Assembly (NCBI GenBank): GCA_030596125.1
Contig: JAUVKT010000018.1
Span: 1 to 35,900, forward strand
Length of the DNA: 35,900 nt
Source of the DNA: Bacteroidales bacterium
Lineage (GTDB): Bacteria; Bacteroidota; Bacteroidia; Bacteroidales; VadinHA17
Direction: 5' to 3'
Numbering within the stretch: position 1 is the stretch's first letter; the number at the start of each line of letters is the position of its first letter. A model generated the notes under the pieces. It was not told the DNA's origin and ran no database searches. It worked only from the letters and a program-made list of their open reading frames with translations. Both the position numbers and the translations under genes were made by a program. Shown one piece after another: positions 1-8,692 of the stretch.

Positions 1-101
1 AATAGCGATTTATGATTTTTGGATTTGTGTTTTGGGTGTCCCGCTATCTTTATGGTATATTTGTTTTAGTCTTAGCCCCAAGGGGGGCGGTAATCAACAG
101 C

Positions 102-120
102 CCCGAGCGCAGCTCGGGGT
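102..120. repeat. Perfect hairpin CCCCGAGC-GCA-GCTCGGGG
   Basis: 8-bp perfect inverted repeat with 3-nt loop in a non-coding region. Confidence 0.7.
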
Positions 121-142
121 TTGTGTAATGCAATATAACATA

Positions 143-285
143 GCGCCACAGGTGCGTAATCAATATTTTCAATATGCCTCAATCGTTTGGCATTAGTGAT
201 TCCGCACCCTTGGCGCTCTATCGGGTGAGACGTATCATTAACCCTGAGCTACGCACAGGGCTAATGATTTACGCACCTTTGGTGC
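143..285. repeat. Palindrome-rich intergenic element
   Basis: gcgccacaggtgcg (143-156) and cgcacccttggcgc (203-216) are near-inverted copies; further hairpins ccctg..caggg (242-260) and gcacc-ttt-ggtgc (273-285). Confidence 0.5.
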
Positions 286-477
286 TTGAAAATTTCAGAT
301 TGAAATTGATTTTATCTTATATATTCAGACTTCCCGAACTTTTATATATTTGTTAACCAGATAGTAGTGTTATTTTTTAAGGAAGGGTTCTGAAATATAT
401 TCATATTCTTAAGAATCGTATTATTCGGAAATAGAAAAGAATTAATAAAATAAACTAGTTGTGCATAATATGAAAAA

Positions 478-1188
478 ATGAAAAAAATTATTTTAGAGAT
501 TTACAATTTTATTGGATCAAAATATTTAAATCCACTTCTCAAATTGGAGCAAAAAAAGCGGCCCTTTCCAATTATCAATGAAAGAGCAACTGAATATGGT
601 TTTTCATTTAAGCATCTTAGAAAACTATGCACAGGCAAACTGCTTGATATCGGAACAGGAAGGTCCTCCTGGCCGCATATCTTATCAACCTGTGGTTTTG
701 AAGTCATGGCCATTGATAAGATGGAAGATTATTGGAGAAGTTATTTTAATCGTCATTATAAAATAGTAAATGATGACATTACTAATACAAAAACTAAAGA
801 AAAATTTCAGTTCGCAACATGTATTAGCGTTTTGGAACATATTCCGAATCACAAAGAGGCAATAATTAATATTCATAAATTACTTGAAAAGGAGGGATAT
901 TTAATTTTAACTTTTCCATATAATGAAACTGATTATCATGAAAATATATATAAACACCCTAAAGCATCTCATGGTCAAAATGCCAGTTTCGTCACGCAAG
1001 TTTTTTCAAGAAATGAAATTAACGATTGGTTAACAGTTACTTCCTTTAAAATTATTGATCAGGAGTATTATAAAGTATTTACCGGTGAATTTTGGGCTAT
1101 GGGTGAAAGAATTGTACCTTGTTTACAGACAAATGATATGGCAACACATCACTTAACCTGCATTCTTTTGCAGAAAAGCGAAAATTGA
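478..1188 (+). CDS. Class I SAM-dependent methyltransferase
   Basis: LLDIGTGRSSWP motif I, ATCISVLEHIPNHKEAI and LEKEGYLILTFPY typical of Methyltransf_11-like proteins. Confidence 0.8.
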   Translation: MKKIILEIYNFIGSKYLNPLLKLEQKKRPFPIINERATEYGFSFKHLRKLCTGKLLDIGTGRSSWPHILSTCGFEVMAIDKMEDYWRSYFNRHYKIVNDDITNTKTKEKFQFATCISVLEHIPNHKEAIINIHKLLEKEGYLILTFPYNETDYHENIYKHPKASHGQNASFVTQVFSRNEINDWLTVTSFKIIDQEYYKVFTGEFWAMGERIVPCLQTNDMATHHLTCILLQKSEN

Positions 1189-1240
1189 CTTATAAGTTAT
1201 TAAATTTGATATAATTAAAACAAAATGAGACTTTTGCACA

Positions 1241-1257
1241 GACTCCCACATGGAGTC
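1241..1257. repeat. Small hairpin GACTCC-cacat-GGAGTC
   Basis: 6-bp stem, 5-nt loop, followed by atttt; possible terminator of the upstream gene. Confidence 0.4.
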
Positions 1258-1323
1258 ATTTTCCATAATATAAACATCAAAAAAGGTGATAAAAAGAATG
1301 AAAATATATTTTAGTCGTAAAAA

Positions 1324-2403
1324 ATGAAACCAAAAGAGAGAGTTAAAGCTTCTTTAGAACATATCCAGCCTGACAGGCCTCCGGTATTTGCTTGCGTTAC
1401 GCCGCAGGTTGGTGATATGTTAAACCGGCATCTTGGTATTAATGATGATGGATTGGTTGATGCATTTTTTGCAAATCGTATCTCTTATACAAAAGCACTT
1501 ACTGCACTGGGAAACGATTGTATATGTGTTGCTGCCTGTTGGCCGGAGGGGTATGCAATTACAGATAACGGAAACGGATCGGTTACCGATGAGTGGGGTA
1601 TTACCTGGGGGAATACCGGAGTTTATTACGAGATGATCGATCATCCGTTGCGAAATATTGAAACAATAAACGATCTGAATAATTATGTCTTTCCCGACCC
1701 GTTAGCTTCGGGTAGATTCAGACATGCTGAAATGCAGATTAAAGAATATGGTTCAGATTATGCAATAATTGCCGAGCAGGAGTGTACTATTTTTGAACTG
1801 TCCTGGTATCTGGTTGGACTCGAAAAATTCCTGATAGATATGATGCTCGGTAAACCATATGCTAATGAACTGCTCGACAGGATAATGGAATATAGTCTTA
1901 AGCAAGTATGCCAGCTGGTTGAGCTGGGTGCAGATATTGTATGGACAGGGGATGATATTGGAAATCAAAATGGTATGATGATCGATCCTGGTCAGTGGAG
2001 GCTGATTTTTAAACCACGGATGAAATATGTTTTTGATACTCTTAAAAAGTTAAATCCGGACATAAAGATTGCCTATCATAGTTGTGGTTCAATCAGACCA
2101 GTGATTAATGACCTGGTAGAGATAGGACTTGATATACTTAATCCGATCCAGCCTATGGCTTATGATATGGATGCCGCATCATTAAAGGAGATGCATGGCA
2201 GGGAGTTATCTTTTTTTGGAGGGATAGATATTCAGGATGTGCTTCCAAACGGGACACCTGAAGAGGTTAGAAAACATGTGAGAGAGAAGAAAAAAATTCT
2301 GGGCAAAAACGGAGGTTTTTTACTGGCGCCGGCACATAATATTCAGCCCGATACATCCCTGGAAAATATCCTGGCATTTTTTGAAGAGGCAACTAAAATA
2401 TAA
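1324..2403 (+). CDS. Uroporphyrinogen decarboxylase-family protein (MtaA/CmuA-like methyltransferase fold)
   Basis: MKPKERVKASLEHIQPDRPPV start, YHSCGSIRPVINDLVEIGLDILNPIQP and FFGGIDIQDVLPNGTPEEVRKHV motifs. Confidence 0.85.
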   Translation: MKPKERVKASLEHIQPDRPPVFACVTPQVGDMLNRHLGINDDGLVDAFFANRISYTKALTALGNDCICVAACWPEGYAITDNGNGSVTDEWGITWGNTGVYYEMIDHPLRNIETINDLNNYVFPDPLASGRFRHAEMQIKEYGSDYAIIAEQECTIFELSWYLVGLEKFLIDMMLGKPYANELLDRIMEYSLKQVCQLVELGADIVWTGDDIGNQNGMMIDPGQWRLIFKPRMKYVFDTLKKLNPDIKIAYHSCGSIRPVINDLVEIGLDILNPIQPMAYDMDAASLKEMHGRELSFFGGIDIQDVLPNGTPEEVRKHVREKKKILGKNGGFLLAPAHNIQPDTSLENILAFFEEATKI

Positions 2404-2411
2404 CTAATCAA

Positions 2412-2567
2412 TCGGCCCTCCTTCGCTCTCCACTTCATTTCGAGCTTCGGAAGGGCAAAGCAGTCGGCCCTCCTTCGCTCTCCACTTCATTTCGAGCTTC
2501 GGAAGGGCAAAGCAGTCGGCCCTCCTTCGCTCTCCACTTCGTTTCGAGCTTCGGAAGGGCAAAGCAG
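2412..2567. repeat. Three tandem 52-bp repeats
   Basis: tcggccctccttcgctctccacttc(a/g)tttcgagcttcggaagggcaaagcag repeated at 2412, 2464 and 2516, nearly identical. Confidence 0.95.
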
Positions 2568-2718
2568 TCGGCAGTCGGCAAAAGAACAATAAGCAAACTT
2601 AAGACACTGAATAGTTACAAATATATTAATACTGAAACAGAGAGGATAGTAACAATATTTAACAGATGGCTGAACGAATATGATTGGTAAACATATTAAT
2701 TTGGTATATTTTTGATGG

Positions 2719-3525
2719 ATGGGGAAGAAAAATTTTAATACTGAATGGCGCAAAGTGGCTGCGGCCATGTATATCAAGCCGGTTGATTCCAAGATACTTG
2801 GCTCGGTGGATATTGATGTAACAGACCTGGAGGTATTTATTAACCGAAAGAGAAAAAAGGGAGTAAAAATAACTCTTACACATTGTGTTACACTGGCGCT
2901 TGCAAGAGGAATCAGGACAGAAGTTCCAGAACTTAACTGTTATGTAAAAAGGGGTAAAATTGTTGAGCGTGATTATGTTGATGCAATGATAAGTGTCTTA
3001 CTGAAAAGGGAAGAGATGGGTTCGGTAAGGGTGCCCGGCGCAGACAAAATGACACTTGTTGAATTATCGGATTTTTTAAGTCTGAAAATAAAGGAGGCAC
3101 GCACCGGTAATGAGAGTAAAGAGATGAAAAAAAAGGGAATGATAGCTGCAGTCCCCTGGCCCTTCAGAAGATGGCTTTTTAAGCTGATAAAACTTATTAC
3201 AATTACCTGGGGATTTTCAGTGGCAGGTATTTCTGCCAATAATTACGGTTCGTTTGTGGTAGCAAATATCGGAACCCTGGGTCTTGACACCGGCTATCCC
3301 GCTCTCTTTCCAACTTCTAACGTAGCAATGGTGGTGACAATGGGTGGGGTTTTCAAAAAGCCGGCGGTAGTTGGGGATAAAGTATTGCCGAGAAAAATAT
3401 TAACAATAAGCGTGGCACTTGATCATCGTGTTGTTGATGCATCGCATGGGGGCAAAATGTTTCGCTATGTTAAAAATGTTGTTAGAAATCCTGAAATTCT
3501 GGATCAGAAACCGGAATATGCATAA
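2719..3525 (+). CDS. 2-oxoacid dehydrogenase E2-like acyltransferase catalytic domain, standalone
   Basis: TEWRKVAAAMYIKP, NIGTLGLDTGYPALFPTSNVAMVVTMGGV and DHRVVDASHGG match the E2/CAT catalytic fold; no lipoyl or E3-binding domain. Confidence 0.8.
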   Translation: MGKKNFNTEWRKVAAAMYIKPVDSKILGSVDIDVTDLEVFINRKRKKGVKITLTHCVTLALARGIRTEVPELNCYVKRGKIVERDYVDAMISVLLKREEMGSVRVPGADKMTLVELSDFLSLKIKEARTGNESKEMKKKGMIAAVPWPFRRWLFKLIKLITITWGFSVAGISANNYGSFVVANIGTLGLDTGYPALFPTSNVAMVVTMGGVFKKPAVVGDKVLPRKILTISVALDHRVVDASHGGKMFRYVKNVVRNPEILDQKPEYA

Positions 3526-3541
3526 CCATAAACTCTTAAAC

Positions 3542-5068
3542 ATGAATATTAACAGACGAAAATTTATAAAAACCGGAAGTGCGGCAGTGGCAGGATCAGT
3601 TTTGATACCTCCACTGATACAGTCATGTCAGAACCTAAAAGTATCCGAAAACGTGAAAAGTTATCTTGATCATTTTGAAGTAACTGTTGAAATGCTTCAG
3701 AAAGTTATTTCAACAGCAATGTCCAGGGGGGGTGATTATGCCGACCTCTTTTTTGAACATAAAATTAGTAACAGCCTTGGTCTTGAAGACGGGAAGGTAA
3801 ACCGGGCCTATTCCAATATTGATTATGGTGTGGGCATAAGGGTTCTGAAGGGCGATCAGACCGGTTTTGCTTATTCAGAGGATGTTACCATTAAAGCAAT
3901 GCTGAATGCGGCAAAAATGGCAGCAGCCATAGCTGATAATCCCGGAAAATTCGAAAAAGGAAATGTCGTGGAGAAAATGCCTGAGGAATTTTACAGGATT
4001 GATAAAAAATGGGAGGATGTGTCGGTTAAAGATAAAATACCGTTCGTGCAGAAAATTAACGACAGGGTATTTAGTCTCGACGAGAAAGTAATTAAGGTAA
4101 ATGCATTTCTGAATGATGAAACATCATATGTGATGTATTATGATTCTGAAGGTAAACTTACCTACGATTATCGACCGCTTGTAAGCTTTGGTGTAGTATC
4201 AATAATGCAACGAAACGAACAAATTGAGAATAATTATTCAGCCAGGTCTTTCAGGAAAGGTTTTGAGTGGTTATCAGACGATGTGGTTAATGAGCTGGCG
4301 CAGGAGACTGTTGATAAAACGAATATTTTGTTTGATGCTACGAAACCAAAAGCCGGCGAGATGCCTGTTGTAATGGGGGCAGGCGGCTCAGGAATATTGT
4401 TACACGAAGCTATAGGCCATACTTTCGAAGCTGATTTCAACCGTAAAGGAGAGTCGATTTTCAGTGATAAGATGGGTAAAAAGGTTGCCGAAAGCTTTAT
4501 CAATATTATAGACGACGGAACACTGATAAATAACAGGGGCTCGCTAAATATAGATGATGAGGGGAACGAAGTTCAGAAAACCTATCTTGTGAAAGATGGC
4601 ATACTTAACAGTTATATCCACGACAGAATTAGTTCAAATTATTATGGTGTTGATCCAACCGGTAACGGAAGGAGAGAATCATTCCGTCATATCCCGATAC
4701 CCAGGATGAGAGCTACCTATATGGAGACCGGACCGCATACCAGGGAAGAGATATTTGAGAATGTTGATTATGGTGTATATGTTGATAATTTTAGCAATGG
4801 CCAGGTCAAGATCGGCGCAGGAGATTTTACATTCTTTGTTAAGTCGGGTTACCTGATAGAAAAGGGAAAACTAACACAACCAATAAAGGATATCAATATT
4901 ATTGGTAACGGACCTCAGGCATTAGCTGATATTTCAATGGTTGCCAATGACTTCCTGATTGATAACGGAACATGGATGTGTGGTAAGGGAGGCCAGTCAG
5001 TACCTGTTACATGCGGACTCCCATCAGTACTGGTTAAGAAATTAACTGTTGGCGGAACAAGCGCTTAA
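3542..5068 (+). CDS. TldD-family metalloprotease subunit with Tat-type signal (copy 1)
   Basis: HEAIGH (HExxxH), TGNGRRESFRHIPIPRM and CGKGGQSVPV motifs; N-terminal NRRKFIKTGSAAVAGSVLIPP. Start moved to 3542 within the longer ORF 3419..5068. Confidence 0.88.
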   Translation: MNINRRKFIKTGSAAVAGSVLIPPLIQSCQNLKVSENVKSYLDHFEVTVEMLQKVISTAMSRGGDYADLFFEHKISNSLGLEDGKVNRAYSNIDYGVGIRVLKGDQTGFAYSEDVTIKAMLNAAKMAAAIADNPGKFEKGNVVEKMPEEFYRIDKKWEDVSVKDKIPFVQKINDRVFSLDEKVIKVNAFLNDETSYVMYYDSEGKLTYDYRPLVSFGVVSIMQRNEQIENNYSARSFRKGFEWLSDDVVNELAQETVDKTNILFDATKPKAGEMPVVMGAGGSGILLHEAIGHTFEADFNRKGESIFSDKMGKKVAESFINIIDDGTLINNRGSLNIDDEGNEVQKTYLVKDGILNSYIHDRISSNYYGVDPTGNGRRESFRHIPIPRMRATYMETGPHTREEIFENVDYGVYVDNFSNGQVKIGAGDFTFFVKSGYLIEKGKLTQPIKDINIIGNGPQALADISMVANDFLIDNGTWMCGKGGQSVPVTCGLPSVLVKKLTVGGTSA

Positions 5069-5112
5069 CCGGGGAAGATAATTAGTTTATTAAGAATACA
5101 AAAACGATAAAA

Positions 5113-6432
5113 ATGACTATAGCGGAAAAATACAAGTTAGCAAAATGGGCAATGCAACATGCACTTGATAACGGAGCTCAGGAAGTTAGTGTGAGCATTT
5201 TCGACAGTACCAGCAGCAGCGTAGAGGTACGTGATGAAAAAATCGATAAACTGGAACAGGCAAATCAGGCAGGCCTTTCAATAAGACTTATGGTCGATAA
5301 GAAGTATTCTGCACATTCCACCAACAGGCTTGGTAATAAGAGGGAGCTCCAAAAGTTCATTGAAGAAGCAATAAAGGGAACACGTTATCTGTCGGAAGAT
5401 GAGTTTCGTACATTGCCTGATCCTGACCTCTATTACAAAGGAGGAGGTGTTGATCTTAAAACATTTGATAATAATTTTACGGATATAGACCCTCAGCAAA
5501 AAATTGATGCAGCATTTGCTGTCGAAAAAGAGGTGGTGGGATCTGACGACAGGATCATATCTGTTACAGCAAGTTACTACGATGGTATAAATAATACCGT
5601 TATGGTAACGAGTAATAGTTTCGAAGGAGATACATCAAATACATATTACGGGATAAATGCATCTGTATCTGTTAGTGATGGAGATGCACGTCCGCAATCG
5701 TTCTGGGGCGAGAGTGCAATTTTTTACAATGAACTTAAAACTGAAGGTATAGGTGAAAAGGCCCTTAAGAGAGCACTCAGAATGATAGGCCAGGAAAAGA
5801 TCAAATCAGGCAGGATGCCAATGATAATAGAAAACAGACTTGCAAGCCAGAGCCTGGGTCCGATCATCTCTGCTCTTAACGGCTCTGCAATACAACAAAA
5901 GAACTCTTTCCTTATTGATAAGCTTGGGGAGAGGGTTGGTTCTGACAAACTCACCATTATCGATGATCCGTTTATTATTTCAGGCCGCGGATCAAGGCTC
6001 TTTGATGGCGAAGGCCTGGCCCTGAAAAAACGACCTGTTTTTGAAAAGGGCATTCTCAGGACATATTACATTGATACCTATTATGGCAAAAAGCTCGGGA
6101 TGGATCCCACAACGGGCGGAACTACAAACCTGGTGTTTGAACCGGGAGAAAGAAATTTGGAAGAGATGACAGCCTCTTTAAAGAGGGGTATTCTTATTAC
6201 GGGTTTTAATGGCGGTAATACAAACGGTACTACAGGTGATTTCTCATACGGGATAGAAGGATTTCTTGTAGAAGATGGTAAAATTATTCAGCCGGTATCC
6301 GAAATGAATATTTCAGGAAATATGAAGGAATTATGGATGAATCTTGCGGAAGTTGGCAATGATGTATATGAAAATTCATCATGGAGAACTCCGTCACTCA
6401 TGTTTAATGATGTAGATTTTAGCGGACTATAA
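5113..6432 (+). CDS. TldE/PmbA-family protein (copy 1)
   Basis: PmbA-like fold and C-terminal glycine-rich motifs, no HExxxH, directly downstream of TldD. Confidence 0.85.
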   Translation: MTIAEKYKLAKWAMQHALDNGAQEVSVSIFDSTSSSVEVRDEKIDKLEQANQAGLSIRLMVDKKYSAHSTNRLGNKRELQKFIEEAIKGTRYLSEDEFRTLPDPDLYYKGGGVDLKTFDNNFTDIDPQQKIDAAFAVEKEVVGSDDRIISVTASYYDGINNTVMVTSNSFEGDTSNTYYGINASVSVSDGDARPQSFWGESAIFYNELKTEGIGEKALKRALRMIGQEKIKSGRMPMIIENRLASQSLGPIISALNGSAIQQKNSFLIDKLGERVGSDKLTIIDDPFIISGRGSRLFDGEGLALKKRPVFEKGILRTYYIDTYYGKKLGMDPTTGGTTNLVFEPGERNLEEMTASLKRGILITGFNGGNTNGTTGDFSYGIEGFLVEDGKIIQPVSEMNISGNMKELWMNLAEVGNDVYENSSWRTPSLMFNDVDFSGL

Positions 6433-6457
6433 GATAAGAAAAAGTACGGGTCTTATT

Positions 6458-7117
6458 ATGAATAACAGAACAGCAGTTGTCTTTGGAGCTACCGGGCTTG
6501 TGGGATCATATCTTCTTGAGGAGCTTATCAAAAATATAAAGTATTCGGCAATTAAGGTATTTACCAGGAAGAAGCTGGCAATAGAGCACATTAAGATCAT
6601 AGAACACATAGTGGATGTTGAAAATATTGACAGCTATAAAGATGAAATAAGGGGTAATGATCTGTTTATCTGTATCGGAACAACATATCGGAAGGCAGGT
6701 TCGGTAAAAAGGGTTGAAGAGATCGACCGTGATTTACCATCAGCAATCGGAGAGATATCATTTAAGAAAGGGATAGAGAAGATAGCGGTTGTATCAGCGG
6801 TTGGGGCAAATATTAAATCCCGCAACTATTATAACAGGGTTAAAGGTGAGATGGAGCAGAAGATAACTGGCCTGGGTTTTAACCGGACAGTTATTGTAAG
6901 ACCATCATTACTACTTGGAAAAAGAGACGAATTCAGGTTGATGGAGTCGGCCGGAAAAATGTTTATGAAACTGCTTTCATTTATGATGGTTGGGCGGGTA
7001 AAAAAGTACAGGGCCATTCATGGGAGGGATGTTGCTACAGCAATGATTTATGCGCTGGGGGAATCTTCTGACAGAATTTTTTATGAATCAGACGATCTTA
7101 AAGCACTTTATACCTAA
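6458..7117 (+). CDS. NAD(P)-binding Rossmann-fold oxidoreductase (HTATIP2/YwnB-like)
   Basis: VVFGATGLVGSYLLEEL dinucleotide motif, VVSAVGANIKSRNYYNRVKGEME, VRPSLLLGKRDEFR. Confidence 0.8.
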   Translation: MNNRTAVVFGATGLVGSYLLEELIKNIKYSAIKVFTRKKLAIEHIKIIEHIVDVENIDSYKDEIRGNDLFICIGTTYRKAGSVKRVEEIDRDLPSAIGEISFKKGIEKIAVVSAVGANIKSRNYYNRVKGEMEQKITGLGFNRTVIVRPSLLLGKRDEFRLMESAGKMFMKLLSFMMVGRVKKYRAIHGRDVATAMIYALGESSDRIFYESDDLKALYT

Positions 7118-7174
7118 GGCACTGAGAAATTATTGATTTTTTCATACTTTTAGTGATTAATAAATTAAAAAGAG

Positions 7175-7738
7175 ATGACAACATTAATTATTATTATCGT
7201 TTTGGTCGTTTTAATCGGCCTGTTTCTTATTTCGGCATATAACCGGTTGGTAAGATTACGAAACAACCGTGAAAATGCTTTTGCAGATATTGATGTACAG
7301 CTCAGGCAGCGACACGACCTTATCCCAACACTGGTTGATACCGTTAAAGGATATATGAAGCATGAGAAAGAACTTCTGACCGAGATAACAAATGCGAGGG
7401 CACGCGCAATGAGTGCAGGATCTATTAACGAAAAAATTGCAGCCGAATCACAACTTACCAGCGCTCTTGGTGGTATTAAGGTAGCAGTGGAGGCTTATCC
7501 CGACCTTAAAGCAAATCAGAATTTCCTGAACCTGCAGGAGGAGATATCTGATGTTGAGAATAAGCTGGCAGCAGTAAGAAGATTCTTTAACTCTGCCACG
7601 AAGGAGTTAAATGTAGCAGTAGAATCTTTTCCTTCCAACATGGTGGCAGGCATGTTTGGTTTTATAAGGGAGCCAATGTTTGATCTTGGTGAGAAAAGAG
7701 AGACAATGGAAGAGCCTCCAAAGGTAAATTTTGAATAG
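7175..7738 (+). CDS. LemA family protein
   Basis: N-terminal TM helix followed by YNRLVRLRNNRENAFADIDVQLRQRHDLIPTLVDTVKGYMKHE. Confidence 0.95.
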   Translation: MTTLIIIIVLVVLIGLFLISAYNRLVRLRNNRENAFADIDVQLRQRHDLIPTLVDTVKGYMKHEKELLTEITNARARAMSAGSINEKIAAESQLTSALGGIKVAVEAYPDLKANQNFLNLQEEISDVENKLAAVRRFFNSATKELNVAVESFPSNMVAGMFGFIREPMFDLGEKRETMEEPPKVNFE

Positions 7739-7746
7739 ATCTCTGA

Positions 7747-8670
7747 ATGAAGTACGTAGGGTTACAAACACAGATATGGCGGAATAATGTACTTTCAATA
7801 ATACTTCTTGTACTCTTTCCCCTGGTATTTTATGCTCTTGTTTTTATCTTTTTTACAGTAATAGACATTGCCGAACCGGATGTCGAAACAGATGTCGTAA
7901 ATAGTTTTTTACGTACAATACCATGGATAACAATCGGGGTGGGAATATGGTTTATTATAGCCTGGTTTTCTCATACTTCGATGATACAAAAAGCCACCGG
8001 ATCAAAATCGCTTGAACGAAAAGAGAACAAGCGGGTTTATAACCTGGTTGAAAATCTATGTATGACGGCAGGCCAGAAAACACCTAAAATAAATATTATT
8101 AATGACGATAGTCTGAACGCATTTGCCAGCGGGATTAACGAACGAACATATACAATTTCATTATCACGGGGTATTATTAATAAGCTTGATGATGAAGAGC
8201 TGGAATCGGTTATTGCTCATGAACTCACTCATATTCGTAACAGGGATGTAAGGCTTCTGATAGTATCTATCATTTTTGTCGGCATTTTTGCATTTGTAAC
8301 CACGACAATGCTTCACTCGTTAAGATTTAGCGGAAGAGGCAACAAGAAGAACGGGGGAGCGATTATTGTGATCATTATCCTTGCGGCAATAGGATGGCTG
8401 CTTACTACGTTATTCCGGTTTGCACTATCGAGAAAAAGGGAATATCTGGCCGATGCAGGAGCTGTTGAGCTTACCCGCAAGCCGTTAGCCATGGCATCGG
8501 CACTTGAAAAGGTTTCTGCAGATTCAAGAATAGAAGCTGTAGAGCGTGAGGATGTTGCACAATTATTTATCGAGAATCCACAGAAGAAAAAGAAAAAGGT
8601 CTCATTTTCAACCATGTTTGCCACCCATCCGCCAATTAAGGATAGAATCAGGATATTAAAGCAAATGTGA
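7747..8670 (+). CDS. M48 family metallopeptidase (HtpX-like membrane protease)
   Basis: VIAHELTHIRNRD zinc motif, N-terminal TM pair, REYLADAGAVELTR. Confidence 0.93.
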   Translation: MKYVGLQTQIWRNNVLSIILLVLFPLVFYALVFIFFTVIDIAEPDVETDVVNSFLRTIPWITIGVGIWFIIAWFSHTSMIQKATGSKSLERKENKRVYNLVENLCMTAGQKTPKINIINDDSLNAFASGINERTYTISLSRGIINKLDDEELESVIAHELTHIRNRDVRLLIVSIIFVGIFAFVTTTMLHSLRFSGRGNKKNGGAIIVIIILAAIGWLLTTLFRFALSRKREYLADAGAVELTRKPLAMASALEKVSADSRIEAVEREDVAQLFIENPQKKKKKVSFSTMFATHPPIKDRIRILKQM

Positions 8671-8692
8671 AGAGGAAAATTAACAACTTAAC

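Noticed and set aside
174-356. 60-aa ORF in the hairpin-rich left end
   Set aside because: Overlaps inverted repeats, no recognisable domain; judged non-coding.
2404-2792. Two minus-strand ORFs over the 52-bp repeats (61 and 101 aa)
   Set aside because: Peptides are translations of the tandem repeat in different frames; 52 bp is not a codon multiple.
3542-6432. RiPP/microcin-type gene cluster around TldD/E
   Set aside because: No precursor peptide, cyclodehydratase, rSAM or transporter typical of such a cluster found adjacent.
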